Origin: a virus
Virus record (IMG/VR): IMGVR_UViG_3300025087_000124
Span: 1 to 45,645 of that record
Reading direction: 5' to 3' (one strand)
DNA: 45,645 nt
Both the position numbers and the translations under genes were made by a program. Positions 24,713 through 31,733 of this stretch are shown here, one piece after another. Numbering within the stretch: the stretch's first letter is position 1; each line of letters starts with the position of its first letter. Below the pieces are notes generated by a model, which did no database searches, was not told the origin of the DNA, and was given only the letters and a program-made list of their open reading frames with translations.

Positions 24713-25234
24713 TTATTTCTTAGATATTAAATTAGGATTCTCATAAATATTGCCCAACACCTCAAACTCTTCTCCATTATGTACGGTATCTAAAGCAAAT
24801 TCATCATCTTCTTCACAAAACCACTTCAAAAGATAAGAAACTCTTAGTTCATCAAACACAATTTCCCCAGTTCTAATAGTTTCAACATTCTCGAAACTAA
24901 AGATTATTCCCTCCTTATAAACGCCGACACCATTTAGAAACCTTATCCGTATAACATCTCCTTCATACACCTTTACTCCATTCTTATCCTTTAACCCTGT
25001 GTATTGCATAACAACTATCTTTGGGTTGTTTAAGAACTCTCCAAAGGAACGATTAGGCATCTGGTTTTCCCAATCACAATCTTTTCTATAAAAGTCAACC
25101 TCCTGTCCGTGATTGTCAACCCACTTTTTGACAACCTCAGAATCATCATCAACAAAGCCGTCATACATATATTGTATGTCCATAATCATTCTTTTTTGCC
25201 CTTTGTTCCATGCCCTAAATTTTATGTTTCTCAT
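24713..25234 (-). CDS. YopX-like protein
   Basis: A 173-residue protein with the YopX landmarks: an opening KFRAWNKGQKRM, a central VMQYTGLKDKNGVKVYEGDVI, and a closing VLGNIYENPNL. YopX proteins are common in phages and prophages and have no well-established biochemical function. Length and order agree with the family. It stands among small early-type genes. Confidence 0.8.
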   Translation of the reverse strand: MRNIKFRAWNKGQKRMIMDIQYMYDGFVDDDSEVVKKWVDNHGQEVDFYRKDCDWENQMPNRSFGEFLNNPKIVVMQYTGLKDKNGVKVYEGDVIRIRFLNGVGVYKEGIIFSFENVETIRTGEIVFDELRVSYLLKWFCEEDDEFALDTVHNGEEFEVLGNIYENPNLISKK

Positions 25235-25268
25235 TTCTTTATTAGAAAAGTTAGTTTAAATACTTTAG

Positions 25269-25391
25269 TCAAAATAGAATTATATATATCAAAATCATTT
25301 CCTCCATTATTGAAAAATAGTTATCTTTTTCCTTGTATCCTATGTTCGCAAGGGTCGTTGGACTCGGAAGTTTCGTTATTTTCTTGTCCAT
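25269..25391 (-). CDS. Possible very small protein (40 aa)
   Basis: An open frame of 40 codons (MDKKITKLPSPTTLANIGYK at the start) whose ATG directly abuts the TAA of the HExxH gene (TAAATG). It ends in a hydrophobic C-terminus (MILIYIILF). Adjacency and the AT-rich leader make translation plausible; there is no homology I recognise. It could equally be a chance frame in a 157-base gap. Confidence 0.35.
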   Translation of the reverse strand: MDKKITKLPSPTTLANIGYKEKDNYFSIMEEMILIYIILF

Positions 25392-25757
25392 TTATTTTCT
25401 AGTTAATTTAATTGTTTCTAATGCCCGAACTATTGCTTCAATCGAGTGTGCGTATACTTCGTCCTTAGTCTCTTCTTTGATGTACTCCCATATAAAATTG
25501 ATGGCGTGTACCGCCTCATGAGCCAAAACAGAGTATTTCACTTTAACTCCCTTCCTAATCCAGATAACAGGGTGAAGTCCCCACCTATAAAAGGTAAGTC
25601 CTTGTTGTTGAGTGTTAACCGATGAAAAGTCGAAGTCATCTCCAAAGTATCCCAAGACATATTTCCTTATATACTCCTCATCACAAATAAAAAGATAAAC
25701 CTTATACTGGTCGTTCAGAATAGTAACCTCTACTTCTTGTATGTGCTTGCTCTTCAT
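25392..25757 (-). CDS. Small HExxH zincin-like protein
   Basis: A 121-residue protein containing VLAHEAVHAINFIWEYI at about residues 80-96; HEAVH is the zinc-binding HExxH motif of metallopeptidases. The upstream half is beta-rich (YKVYLFICDEEYIRKY, then GLHPVIWIRKG). A third ligand is not certain, though an Asp/Glu lies 15-20 residues later (KDEVYAHS). Domain size is at the low end for a peptidase. Its target is unknown. Confidence 0.6.
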   Translation of the reverse strand: MKSKHIQEVEVTILNDQYKVYLFICDEEYIRKYVLGYFGDDFDFSSVNTQQQGLTFYRWGLHPVIWIRKGVKVKYSVLAHEAVHAINFIWEYIKEETKDEVYAHSIEAIVRALETIKLTRK

Positions 25758-25769
25758 GTTCTATTTACT

Positions 25770-25955
25770 TTAATTAAAATAACTAATTATCCTCCACTTA
25801 ATCTGTAACCAAATCCACTTAACCTTCAAAAATAGTAGTCGTTTATCTTTATAGTTAGGGTGCTCTAGTGATGTACTGTTATACGCCATTATCTCTGTAA
25901 TATCACCTATATACTTCCCCCTCTGTTGTTGTGTTAATTTACTAAACCAATTCAT
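25770..25955 (-). CDS. Small hypothetical protein
   Basis: A 61-residue basic, aromatic protein (MNWFSKLTQQQRGKYIGD at the start, LFLKVKWIWLQIKWR near the end). No family is recognised. It is packed between neighbouring small genes with AT-rich leaders. Confidence 0.5.
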   Translation of the reverse strand: MNWFSKLTQQQRGKYIGDITEIMAYNSTSLEHPNYKDKRLLFLKVKWIWLQIKWRIISYFN

Positions 25956-25961
25956 ACTTAT

Positions 25962-26468
25962 TTACTTTAATTTAGATAACCATTCTTTGTAGCACACATC
26001 CCAAAGCCCTTTGCTACCATAGTCGTTATATAGACACATATCTTCGTCATCGAATAACTTCTCTACTTCTTCTAATGCTTTTTTCCTCTCTCTTTCTAGT
26101 AGGGATTGAACTTTGTCTACAACTTCTAGCAATCCTTTGTTTGTTCGCAACTGTTCTCCAAATTTATTAACTAAATAGTTTGTAAAATCCTCCCTACTCC
26201 AATCTGCCCCATTCCAATCTTCTATATTAGTATCAACTTCGGGAGTATGGAGCTTCTTATACAGTCCTCTCGATAGTATAAAGTCCATGGTTTCCTCTGC
26301 GTGTTGAAAATCTCTATCACTTTCTATATTAGTATCTGGTTCAACTTCAAGTTCTTCTGACAGCACTTTTCCACAGTCTATACATTTAGTGATGTTTGGG
26401 TTTTTACCTTCCCCTGTCCAATACACTAGTGTTTGTGTGCATCTTAAATGTTTACATTCTTCTTTCAT
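25962..26468 (-). CDS. Zinc-ribbon hypothetical protein, paralogous to next gene
   Basis: A 168-residue protein with an N-terminal C-x4-C and a later C-x2-C (ECKHLRC and KCIDCGK), consistent with a zinc ribbon. It then has a linker containing EVEPDTNIE and a C-terminal helix LLERERKKALEEVEKLF. The neighbouring upstream gene (26471-27004) shares the linker (EVKPDTNME) and the terminal helix (LLLEERKKTLEEVLK), so the two seem to be duplicated parts with different N-terminal domains. Function unknown. Confidence 0.6.
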   Translation of the reverse strand: MKEECKHLRCTQTLVYWTGEGKNPNITKCIDCGKVLSEELEVEPDTNIESDRDFQHAEETMDFILSRGLYKKLHTPEVDTNIEDWNGADWSREDFTNYLVNKFGEQLRTNKGLLEVVDKVQSLLERERKKALEEVEKLFDDEDMCLYNDYGSKGLWDVCYKEWLSKLK

Positions 26469-26470
26469 TT

Positions 26471-27004
26471 CTATTTAGTCTTAAAATTAGATAGTTCTTT
26501 CTCAATATATCTTATATTTATTAAATTCAATTCCAAGTGTTCTGTGTTTTTGTGAGACATATTCTTTAACACCTCTTCTAATGTTTTCTTACGCTCCTCT
26601 AAAAGTAATTTATCTACTTCTGATTGAGTGTAGAGTTTCTCTACCAATTCTAATTCAACTTCTGTATATATTTGACCGCTTTCTTCACAATAATAAGTTA
26701 TCCCATCATCTGGCATTTCGTCTGCATCCATCTTTCTAACTTTAACATCTATTCCATTATCATTTACAGTTGCTCGTATATTATATTCTTCTTTCTTTTC
26801 CATATTAGTATCTGGTTTAACCTCAAAAACATCATTCAATAAGTCCGATACAAAATCATATAAATCATCATATATAACCTCTACCCCGTTATTATTCTTA
26901 TAGCTAATCTCTATACTATCCTCACTATCCATTCCATAACTAATTCTGCCTATTAGCGAATTGATTATCATATCAATTTTACTTTTCTTTACTTCTTCTT
27001 TCAT
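26471..27004 (-). CDS. Hypothetical protein, paralogous tail to 25962-26468
   Basis: A 177-residue acidic protein. It opens MKEEVKKSKIDMIINS and has VEVIYDDLYDFVSDLLNDV, then the shared EVKPDTNME linker. A beta-rich middle (YNIRATVNDNGIDVKVRK) is followed by the shared helix LLLEERKKTLEEVLKNM. It lacks the zinc ribbon of its neighbour. No function is assigned. Confidence 0.55.
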   Translation of the reverse strand: MKEEVKKSKIDMIINSLIGRISYGMDSEDSIEISYKNNNGVEVIYDDLYDFVSDLLNDVFEVKPDTNMEKKEEYNIRATVNDNGIDVKVRKMDADEMPDDGITYYCEESGQIYTEVELELVEKLYTQSEVDKLLLEERKKTLEEVLKNMSHKNTEHLELNLINIRYIEKELSNFKTK

Positions 27005-27010
27005 TTCTAT

Positions 27011-27613
27011 TTAGTCTTTAGATTTTAGATACTTACTCACTGCACTAAAAAACCAGTTATAATCAGTTCCTTTAGGATACTTTTTTCTTACTGCTTTCTT
27101 AAATTCACTTAATGTCCCTCTAAAGCACCCTGCACACACCATACCGTCTGATTTAGTGATAGTTATATATCTATTTTCTCCAAGAGGACCAATCTGCAAG
27201 CATCCTTTAGTCGTTTTAATAACAGCATCACCATAGACCCTAGCCTTACCAGAGACCTCAGCATTACCAGAGACCCTAGCCTTACCAGAGACCTCAGCAT
27301 CACCATAGACCTCAGCATTACCATAGACCCTAGCATAACCATAGACCTCAGCATTACCATAGACCCTAGCATAACCATAGACCCAAGCATTACCAGAGAC
27401 CCCAGCATAACCATAGACCTCAGCATTACCAGAGACCCCAGCATAACCATAGACCCAAGCATTACCATCTTCCGAAAGGTTCTCCTTTTTCTCTATATAA
27501 CCACCCTTATCTCCTTTGCTTACATTCCCGAAATCCATAAGTGCTTGAATACGGTAGAGTTTCAGTTCTCCATACTCTTTGTATTCATTTTTTAATAATT
27601 TGTATTTCTTCAT
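27011..27613 (-). CDS. Hexapeptide-repeat beta-helix protein
   Basis: A 200-residue protein. The first ~45 residues (LKLYRIQALMDFGNVSKGDKGGYIEKKENLS) match the start of a family of phage and bacterial proteins that I recognise by this opening. Residues about 50-132 are thirteen to fourteen six-residue units of the form G-[NYDK]-A-x-V-[YS], the pattern of a left-handed beta helix. A C-terminal cap has a Cys pair (MVCAGCFRG) and a basic end. Repeats at DNA level are 18 bp and nearly identical, so copy number may vary between isolates. A structural or surface-protein role is possible; function is not established. Confidence 0.75.
   Translation of the reverse strand: MKKYKLLKNEYKEYGELKLYRIQALMDFGNVSKGDKGGYIEKKENLSEDGNAWVYGYAGVSGNAEVYGYAGVSGNAWVYGYARVYGNAEVYGYARVYGNAEVYGDAEVSGKARVSGNAEVSGKARVYGDAVIKTTKGCLQIGPLGENRYITITKSDGMVCAGCFRGTLSEFKKAVRKKYPKGTDYNWFFSAVSKYLKSKD
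27218..27466. repeat. 18-bp tandem repeats inside the beta-helix gene
   Basis: About fourteen copies of an 18-bp unit (on the plus strand variants of CCATAGACCTCAGCATTA) are arranged head to tail. They encode the G-x-A-x-V-x units. The near identity of units suggests recent expansion or contraction by slippage or recombination. Confidence 0.85.
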
Positions 27614-27637
27614 ATGCTTATACCCTACTTGTTAAAA

Positions 27638-27856
27638 TTAAACTAACAATATCTTTAATACAATTACAAACACTACACAAAACAAAACTCCTACCCATAT
27701 TCCATTTATCATTCCCCTTGCATATTCAGTTTCTGTCTTTTCACCTAATTGTAATACCCTATCTTCTAATTCTCTTTTAGAGTACTTTCTAGGTTCAGAT
27801 GTTGTTGCAAAATAATATGTTCCTCTATCAGTTAGCTCTCTATAATTTGGTGTCAT
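27638..27856 (-). CDS. Small membrane protein
   Basis: A 72-residue protein with a hydrophilic N-terminal region (KYSKRELEDRVLQLGEK) and one strong C-terminal membrane helix (GIWVGVLFCVVFVIVLKILLV). No family is recognised. It might sit in the host inner membrane; the rest is unknown. Confidence 0.55.
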   Translation of the reverse strand: MTPNYRELTDRGTYYFATTSEPRKYSKRELEDRVLQLGEKTETEYARGMINGIWVGVLFCVVFVIVLKILLV

Positions 27857-27879
27857 CTCTTACTATAGTTATAATTTAA

Positions 27880-28143
27880 TTAGGTTGAAATAGGAATGAT
27901 GACGCATCTGAAACGACCTTCTGTTGGAAAAGCTTTGCCACAATCTTCGCAATACGGCATAGAATAATTTTTATTCTTTCCTCCTATTCTTTCCCCGTCA
28001 ACAAGTGCGTATTGTTTATTCCTATGCTGACATACTTCCCTTTTGATTGAAGGTTTTACTTTGATACCGAAAGTCTTCGCACTCTCCCAAATTTTCAAAT
28101 ACCCGTTTACTGTCTTTTCTATTTTCTTTACTGATGCTTCCAT
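27880..28143 (-). CDS. Small zinc-finger hypothetical protein
   Basis: An 87-residue protein with a CQHRN segment and a later YCEDCGKAFP segment, which gives a likely zinc-binding set (C, H, C, C). It is helical at the N-terminus (VKKIEKTVNGYLKIWESAK). No function is assigned. Confidence 0.55.
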   Translation of the reverse strand: MEASVKKIEKTVNGYLKIWESAKTFGIKVKPSIKREVCQHRNKQYALVDGERIGGKNKNYSMPYCEDCGKAFPTEGRFRCVIIPIST

Positions 28144-28149
28144 AGTTAG

Positions 28150-28332
28150 TTAGATTTTTAATTTTAAAACTTCGACCAAATCCTCTAAGAACTCTAGTTC
28201 GTGATTAAGTGTTGCTACCTGACCGTCTCTAAATAAACTACCACCAATGCCAAGCGCCATCTCCTTCAAATCTTTTACTAGCCTTTTTACCATTTTAATT
28301 CTACCTTCAACTAACCCTATTACTTTTTCCAT
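28150..28332 (-). CDS. Small coiled-coil protein
   Basis: A 60-residue protein with helices (GLVEGRIKMVKRLVKDLKEM and LNHELEFLEDLVEVLKLK). It is the first gene after the structured intergenic RNA, whose end lies 29 bases before its start. No family is recognised. Confidence 0.5.
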   Translation of the reverse strand: MEKVIGLVEGRIKMVKRLVKDLKEMALGIGGSLFRDGQVATLNHELEFLEDLVEVLKLKI

Positions 28333-28361
28333 TTTAAGTATATCGATAAATTTAAATTAAC

Positions 28362-28534
28362 TAACAGTAGGGAGCAACCTAGGGTCGAACCTCAGAGTCT
28401 CCTTCGATATTTACGGATTACCCGCCCACTCACCCCGAAGGGCTTTCGGTTTACGGCTATTTCCCTGCACTCCCTGTTGCTACTAGGATTCAATCCATTC
28501 GCCTCTCGGTACTGTAGCCAACCCCCTACTGTTA
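28362..28534 (-). ncRNA. Putative structured RNA, closed by an 11-bp helix
   Basis: This intergenic element is richer in G+C than its surroundings. The ends form a perfect 11-bp inverted repeat (28362-28372 TAACAGTAGGG with 28524-28534 CCCTACTGTTA). Inside, read as minus-strand RNA, are an 8-bp helix with one bulged G (28514-28522 with 28476-28483), a cUUCGg hairpin (28440-28443 with 28432-28435), and a 5-bp UCGAA/UUCGA helix (28403-28407 with 28385-28389). An alternative pairing, AGCAAC (28373-28378) with GTTGCT (28476-28481), would extend the closing helix. It contains a GGTTCGACCC segment resembling a tRNA T-loop, but no cloverleaf fits. No ORF of useful size is present. It lies between the glucosaminidase gene and the 60-residue gene. 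It could be a regulatory leader, an independent small RNA, or a DNA-level element. Confidence 0.6.
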
Positions 28535-28539
28535 ATCAA

Positions 28540-29280
28540 TTATTTAAAAGATCCAATTATACTATTAACCCCTATTACCCATTCTTTGTGGAAATTATAA
28601 CCCCTACTTGCCATGTCCTGTGCAGTGGTCTTTCCATAACCCTGTCTCTTATAAGCATCTAATATCTTCTCAGTGGTTTCTTTAAAAGAACCCTCATAAT
28701 TTCCAACCTTTCCGCTATCAGTGTACCCATATCCAAAACAGTTGCCCTTGTTCATACAATAATAGCTTTTGCCCCAACCCGATTCTTTAGCCATAACCGC
28801 AAGTACCAACTTAGCGTTCAAATTCCTTTTCTTTGCCTCACTGTATACAAATGCTATCTTAGATCTACCAAAGGGGCTTCCTGCCCTACCGTAGCCCTCT
28901 AGAATTGATCTTAGATCGCTATCAGATTTGCCAACCTTAGAAACCAACTCTTTCTTGCTAACAATCTCATTCTTACCCTCAATAACACCATCCGAAACCC
29001 TGCCGACTCTAAACGGTTCTTCATTACTTGTAATCTGTGGCTTGAGGTAACTGTTGATTTTTTCGTCAACAATATCTCGTTTAAACCCCTGCACCTCTTT
29101 TTGAGATTTAGATATCTCCTCATAATACCCATATATTGTCCTTGCATGACTGTATGAAAATAAAATTATTCCTAAAGTAACAACTAACACTATCCTACTT
29201 GCCTTTTCAAAACTTATCTCACCATCCTTTATGTTTATAATCTTCACTCTAGCAGTACTTAATTTATATCTTACCCCCAT
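28540..29280 (-). CDS. Membrane-anchored glucosaminidase/lysozyme-like hydrolase
   Basis: A 246-residue protein with one N-terminal membrane segment (residues about 28-45, IVLVVTLGIILFSY), then a linker, and a C-terminal muramidase-type domain: LNAKLVLAVMAKESGWGKSYY, with E166 as the probable catalytic glutamate, then NKGNCFGYGYTDSG and an ending VNSIIGSF. This is the pattern of bacterial N-acetylglucosaminidases and transglycosylases that cut peptidoglycan glycan. It is not in the lysis cassette, which lies some 5 kb away, so it may serve DNA entry, host wall remodelling, or auxiliary lysis. Confidence 0.75.
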   Translation of the reverse strand: MGVRYKLSTARVKIINIKDGEISFEKASRIVLVVTLGIILFSYSHARTIYGYYEEISKSQKEVQGFKRDIVDEKINSYLKPQITSNEEPFRVGRVSDGVIEGKNEIVSKKELVSKVGKSDSDLRSILEGYGRAGSPFGRSKIAFVYSEAKKRNLNAKLVLAVMAKESGWGKSYYCMNKGNCFGYGYTDSGKVGNYEGSFKETTEKILDAYKRQGYGKTTAQDMASRGYNFHKEWVIGVNSIIGSFK

Positions 29281-29308
29281 GTTAGTATATATTAACTAAG
29301 ATGTCAAG

Positions 29309-29659
29309 TTAATCAAACTTTCTCTTTAATACACTAGCTATTTCGTCCATTTTAAAGTTGTAGTAAGTTCTCCAGTCCATATCTTTACCCTCTATTCCTT
29401 GTTTCCATATAGAAAATAGAATTGATCGTTGTCTTTGACTCGGAGTTTTACCCTCAAAGTCTGCTTCGTCTTTTGGCACTTCTTCTTCCTGAATCTCTTT
29501 CTCTTTAAATAACAGGTAGCCTTCTTGACCCATTGCGTTTATAAGTTCTAGCTTCTCGGAGTCTGCCATTACTATTGCAGTATGGAAGTTTAATCCAAAG
29601 ATATCGCCTAAAAGTGGTTTTACCGAGGTAAGTTGTGCTTGTACTGTAAATCCCTTCAT
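29309..29659 (-). CDS. Phage hypothetical protein near recombination genes
   Basis: A 116-residue protein ending KTPSQRQRSILFSIWKQ and YNFKMDEIASVLKRKF. I recall a similar C-terminal pattern (TPSxRLRxVLxxLWE...FYxxKM) from phage proteins that neighbour annealing proteins. No function is established. It overlaps nothing, and lies directly after the XRE-sigma gene. Confidence 0.6.
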   Translation of the reverse strand: MKGFTVQAQLTSVKPLLGDIFGLNFHTAIVMADSEKLELINAMGQEGYLLFKEKEIQEEEVPKDEADFEGKTPSQRQRSILFSIWKQGIEGKDMDWRTYYNFKMDEIASVLKRKFD

Positions 29660-30259
29660 TTATATAAAATTGCTCATATTAACTCCATCCACCTTCATTA
29701 AATTTTTTAGCCTGTGTAACCCACGATCTTCTATTTGCCTTACTCTTTCCCTTGTAACTCCAAACTCTTTAGCAACATCCTCAAGTGTTCTGGTTACTCC
29801 GTCCTGCATACCAAACCTCAAAGATAGCACCGCTTTTTCTCTGGTTTGCAATTGGTCAATATACTTATCTACCAACATTTTAGACCCCTCATTGCGATCA
29901 ATTGATTCTATATCCTCTCCATTTGAAAGTAGCAAACTCTCGCTTGACTTCAATGTAAGTGGAGTTATATCAAAAAACACCTCAGATTTAATACCCTTAA
30001 CCTTGTCAACCACCCTTTGGTACAAATCCATTGGAAATATATCCTCTACCGAAACCTCTAGCATATCAGCAATACGGCCTGCCTCATCAGGGGTTGGCAC
30101 TCGTTTTAAGGACTCAAACTCCCCTATTTTTACAATACTCATACCGCAGGCCTCAGACAGTTCCTTTTGAGACATACCAAGCTGTATCCTAACTTTTCTC
30201 ATAGAGGCGTTATATAGACGCCTTTTGATACCGACTTGTAGCTTCTGGTCAATTTCCAT
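29660..30259 (-). CDS. XRE-type HTH fused to sigma-70 region 4
   Basis: A 199-residue protein with two DNA-binding parts. Residues about 20-75 are an XRE helix-turn-helix (VRIQLGMSQKELSEACGM, then VPTPDEAGRIADMLEVSVEDIF). Residues about 133-188 match sigma-70 region 4 (REKAVLSLRFGM, then TLEDVAKEFGVTRERVRQIE, the -35-binding helix-turn-helix). Sigma regions 2 and 3 are absent, so it is not a complete sigma factor. It could bind RNA polymerase beta-flap through region 4 while the XRE part selects phage promoters, redirecting host transcription. That is inference; the two domains are clear. Confidence 0.8.
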   Translation of the reverse strand: MEIDQKLQVGIKRRLYNASMRKVRIQLGMSQKELSEACGMSIVKIGEFESLKRVPTPDEAGRIADMLEVSVEDIFPMDLYQRVVDKVKGIKSEVFFDITPLTLKSSESLLLSNGEDIESIDRNEGSKMLVDKYIDQLQTREKAVLSLRFGMQDGVTRTLEDVAKEFGVTRERVRQIEDRGLHRLKNLMKVDGVNMSNFI

Positions 30260-30452
30260 TCTGTTTTTTACTTTTACTTATTATATAAGACAACTGCAAT
30301 CCAATCCTATCTATTTCTGTTATACGTACCCTTACTTCCAAGCTTTTAATTTCTATAAAAGCACTTGCAAGGGCGGGGAAATCCTCAATTAGTTTTAATT
30401 GCTCCTCGTCAGTAGACTCCTCATATTTTTTTATAAATTCCTTTGGTGTCAT
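30249..30452 (-). CDS. Small helical hypothetical protein
   Basis: A 67-residue protein (MTPKEFIKKYEESTDEEQLK at the start) with an acidic first half and a helix-rich second half. It overlaps both neighbours by a few bases, so it is part of the same coupled operon as the annealing protein and the XRE-sigma gene. No family is recognised. Confidence 0.55.
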   Translation of the reverse strand: MTPKEFIKKYEESTDEEQLKLIEDFPALASAFIEIKSLEVRVRITEIDRIGLQLSYIISKSKKQNGN

Positions 30453-30964
30453 TCCTTTAATTCAGCTAATAATTTATTTACGTCCCTAAACTTAATATCC
30501 TCAAACTTTTCCAAGTTATGTGCTTTCAACCATTGGTCTGGTAATTCTTTTCTCGACACCAATCCTTCAATCAGTTTCACTTGCTTTTCACTTGCTGGTC
30601 TTTGATCCCAAGGTGTAGTGTTTTGAGCCTTAACAACCTCATCAGCACTTGCAAAACCTTCTACTATTCCAACGCCTAGAAATCCTAAGGCACGTCCAAC
30701 GGCACTTGTTTCGCAGTTTTCCAAAGCACTTGTACTGTTTACTTTACTCTTTGTGTCGTTCCAACTCGCTTGTGAATGGGCTATAAACGGTCTATCGTTT
30801 TCAGTATCATTTGGTTCTACAGTTGCTCGCATAACAACCATATCTGAATCAAGAGGCGACAGTATTTCCGTTACTATATATCCCTTTGGGTAACGCTTAT
30901 GAAACTCCAAAATCCTTTCGTGTACCATTATATATTCCTTGCCCTGTATGTTTATACTTTTCAT
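30449..30964 (-). CDS. Putative single-strand annealing/ssDNA-binding protein (ERF/Rad52-like)
   Basis: A 171-residue protein with a beta core (KEYIMVHERILEFHKRYP, then GYIVTEILSPLDSDMVVMRA) and the telling segment ALENCETSAVGRALGFLGVGI, then FASADEVVKAQ. This ETSAVGRAL...G motif occurs in the Erf/Rad52-like annealing proteins of many phages. A C-terminal PASEKQVKLIEGL segment, also frequent in the family, follows. It would anneal complementary single strands during replication and recombination. Confidence is moderate; the motif is good but short. Confidence 0.55.
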   Translation of the reverse strand: MKSINIQGKEYIMVHERILEFHKRYPKGYIVTEILSPLDSDMVVMRATVEPNDTENDRPFIAHSQASWNDTKSKVNSTSALENCETSAVGRALGFLGVGIVEGFASADEVVKAQNTTPWDQRPASEKQVKLIEGLVSRKELPDQWLKAHNLEKFEDIKFRDVNKLLAELKE

Positions 30965-31275
30965 AACTTGTACTGTATTAATTTAGTTGTCTTGTTGTAC
31001 TGTGTTTTTAATCCGTCTATAGCGTCTTGAGTCCACTTCTTTCTCTCTCCAGCGTCCTTGAAATCCATTGAGTCCTGTAGATTGTGATACACCCTACTTA
31101 CTTCGTTTCTCATTTCTCTTAAAGCCATTGCGTAATCTACAAATGTGGGTTCAGGCATGTGCCTTATAATCGGGCAATGCTCTCCGCACTCGCCACAAAT
31201 ATCTGGCTCAATTATTCTAGCCCCACAACAACCGCTACTCTCCTCGTATAAAAAGTCCATCATTGTAATATACAA
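30961..31275 (-). CDS. Cysteine-rich hypothetical protein
   Basis: A 104-residue protein whose N-terminal region has a run of cysteines (SSGCCGARII, DICGECGEHC, with a nearby H in IIRHMPEP), probably binding one or two metals. The rest is helical (YAMALREMRNEVSRVYHN). It overlaps the annealing protein gene and the upstream 114-residue gene. No family is recognised. Confidence 0.55.
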   Translation of the reverse strand: MYITMMDFLYEESSGCCGARIIEPDICGECGEHCPIIRHMPEPTFVDYAMALREMRNEVSRVYHNLQDSMDFKDAGERKKWTQDAIDGLKTQYNKTTKLIQYKL

Positions 31276-31604
31276 TTAAAACTTAATTCCTTTACACTAC
31301 ACTTTGGCAAATACCCGTTTACAGACTTAAACTTTTTTACAAACCTCTCTGATCTTCTTAATTGATTTAAAGTATGTTCTAACTCATTCTGTGATATCTC
31401 TCCTTGATTATAAGCGTCTAGGTATAATTTAGTCTGTGAATCTATTTCATCAAGTATTGTATGTCCTTTAATCTGATCCTCTATTCCTTGTATCATATCT
31501 TCTATTGAAGGGTGCTTTCCCAACGGCTTGTATACCGCCTCACCGTGATCTCCAAACCTTCCCTCTAAACTTGATATAATTTCCCTAACTCTTAAATTAC
31601 TCAT
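31260..31604 (-). CDS. Hypothetical protein, first gene after the promoter
   Basis: A 114-residue protein (MSNLRVREIISSLEGRFGDH at the start) that is mostly helical, with two cysteines near the end. It is the first gene downstream of the strong promoter at 31637-31665, so it should be transcribed early. I do not recognise it. Confidence 0.6.
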   Translation of the reverse strand: MSNLRVREIISSLEGRFGDHGEAVYKPLGKHPSIEDMIQGIEDQIKGHTILDEIDSQTKLYLDAYNQGEISQNELEHTLNQLRRSERFVKKFKSVNGYLPKCSVKELSFNCILQ

Positions 31605-31636
31605 ATCCTTTATATGTTTAACTTAACTCTATTGTG

Positions 31637-31665
31637 AGTATAACCTAACAACGGAAGAATGTAAA
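31637..31665 (-). promoter_or_regulatory. Sigma-70-like promoter
   Basis: On the minus strand TTTACA (31660-31665) and TATACT (31637-31642) are separated by 17 bases. Each differs from the sigma-70 consensus by one base. The promoter lies 33 bases before the start of the gene at 31260-31604 and just past a terminator, so it should drive the operon for the annealing protein, the XRE-sigma fusion and their neighbours. Confidence 0.7.
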
Positions 31666-31693
31666 TAGCCTGTAACAATTTTGCGTAATAAAC

Positions 31694-31716
31694 AAAAAGG
31701 GAGCAATGAAGCCCCC
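31694..31716 (-). terminator. Rho-independent terminator
   Basis: Read on the minus strand, GGGGGC, a TTCATT loop, and GCTCCC (one G-U) form a six-pair stem followed directly by TTTTTG (31694-31698 as A's on the plus strand). This is a standard intrinsic terminator for the replication operon ending at 31768. Confidence 0.8.
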
Positions 31717-31733
31717 TCTTTGAAAGGATATGA

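Noticed and set aside
27163-27468. A second minus-strand frame with MVMLGS-type repeats
   Set aside because: It is the shadow of the 18-bp repeat in the beta-helix gene; any repeat with a multiple of three stays open in other frames.
28362-28534. A tRNA or tmRNA gene
   Set aside because: A T-loop-like GGTTCGACCC is present, but the flanking bases do not form a five-pair T stem, there is no D arm or CCA end, and no tag frame.
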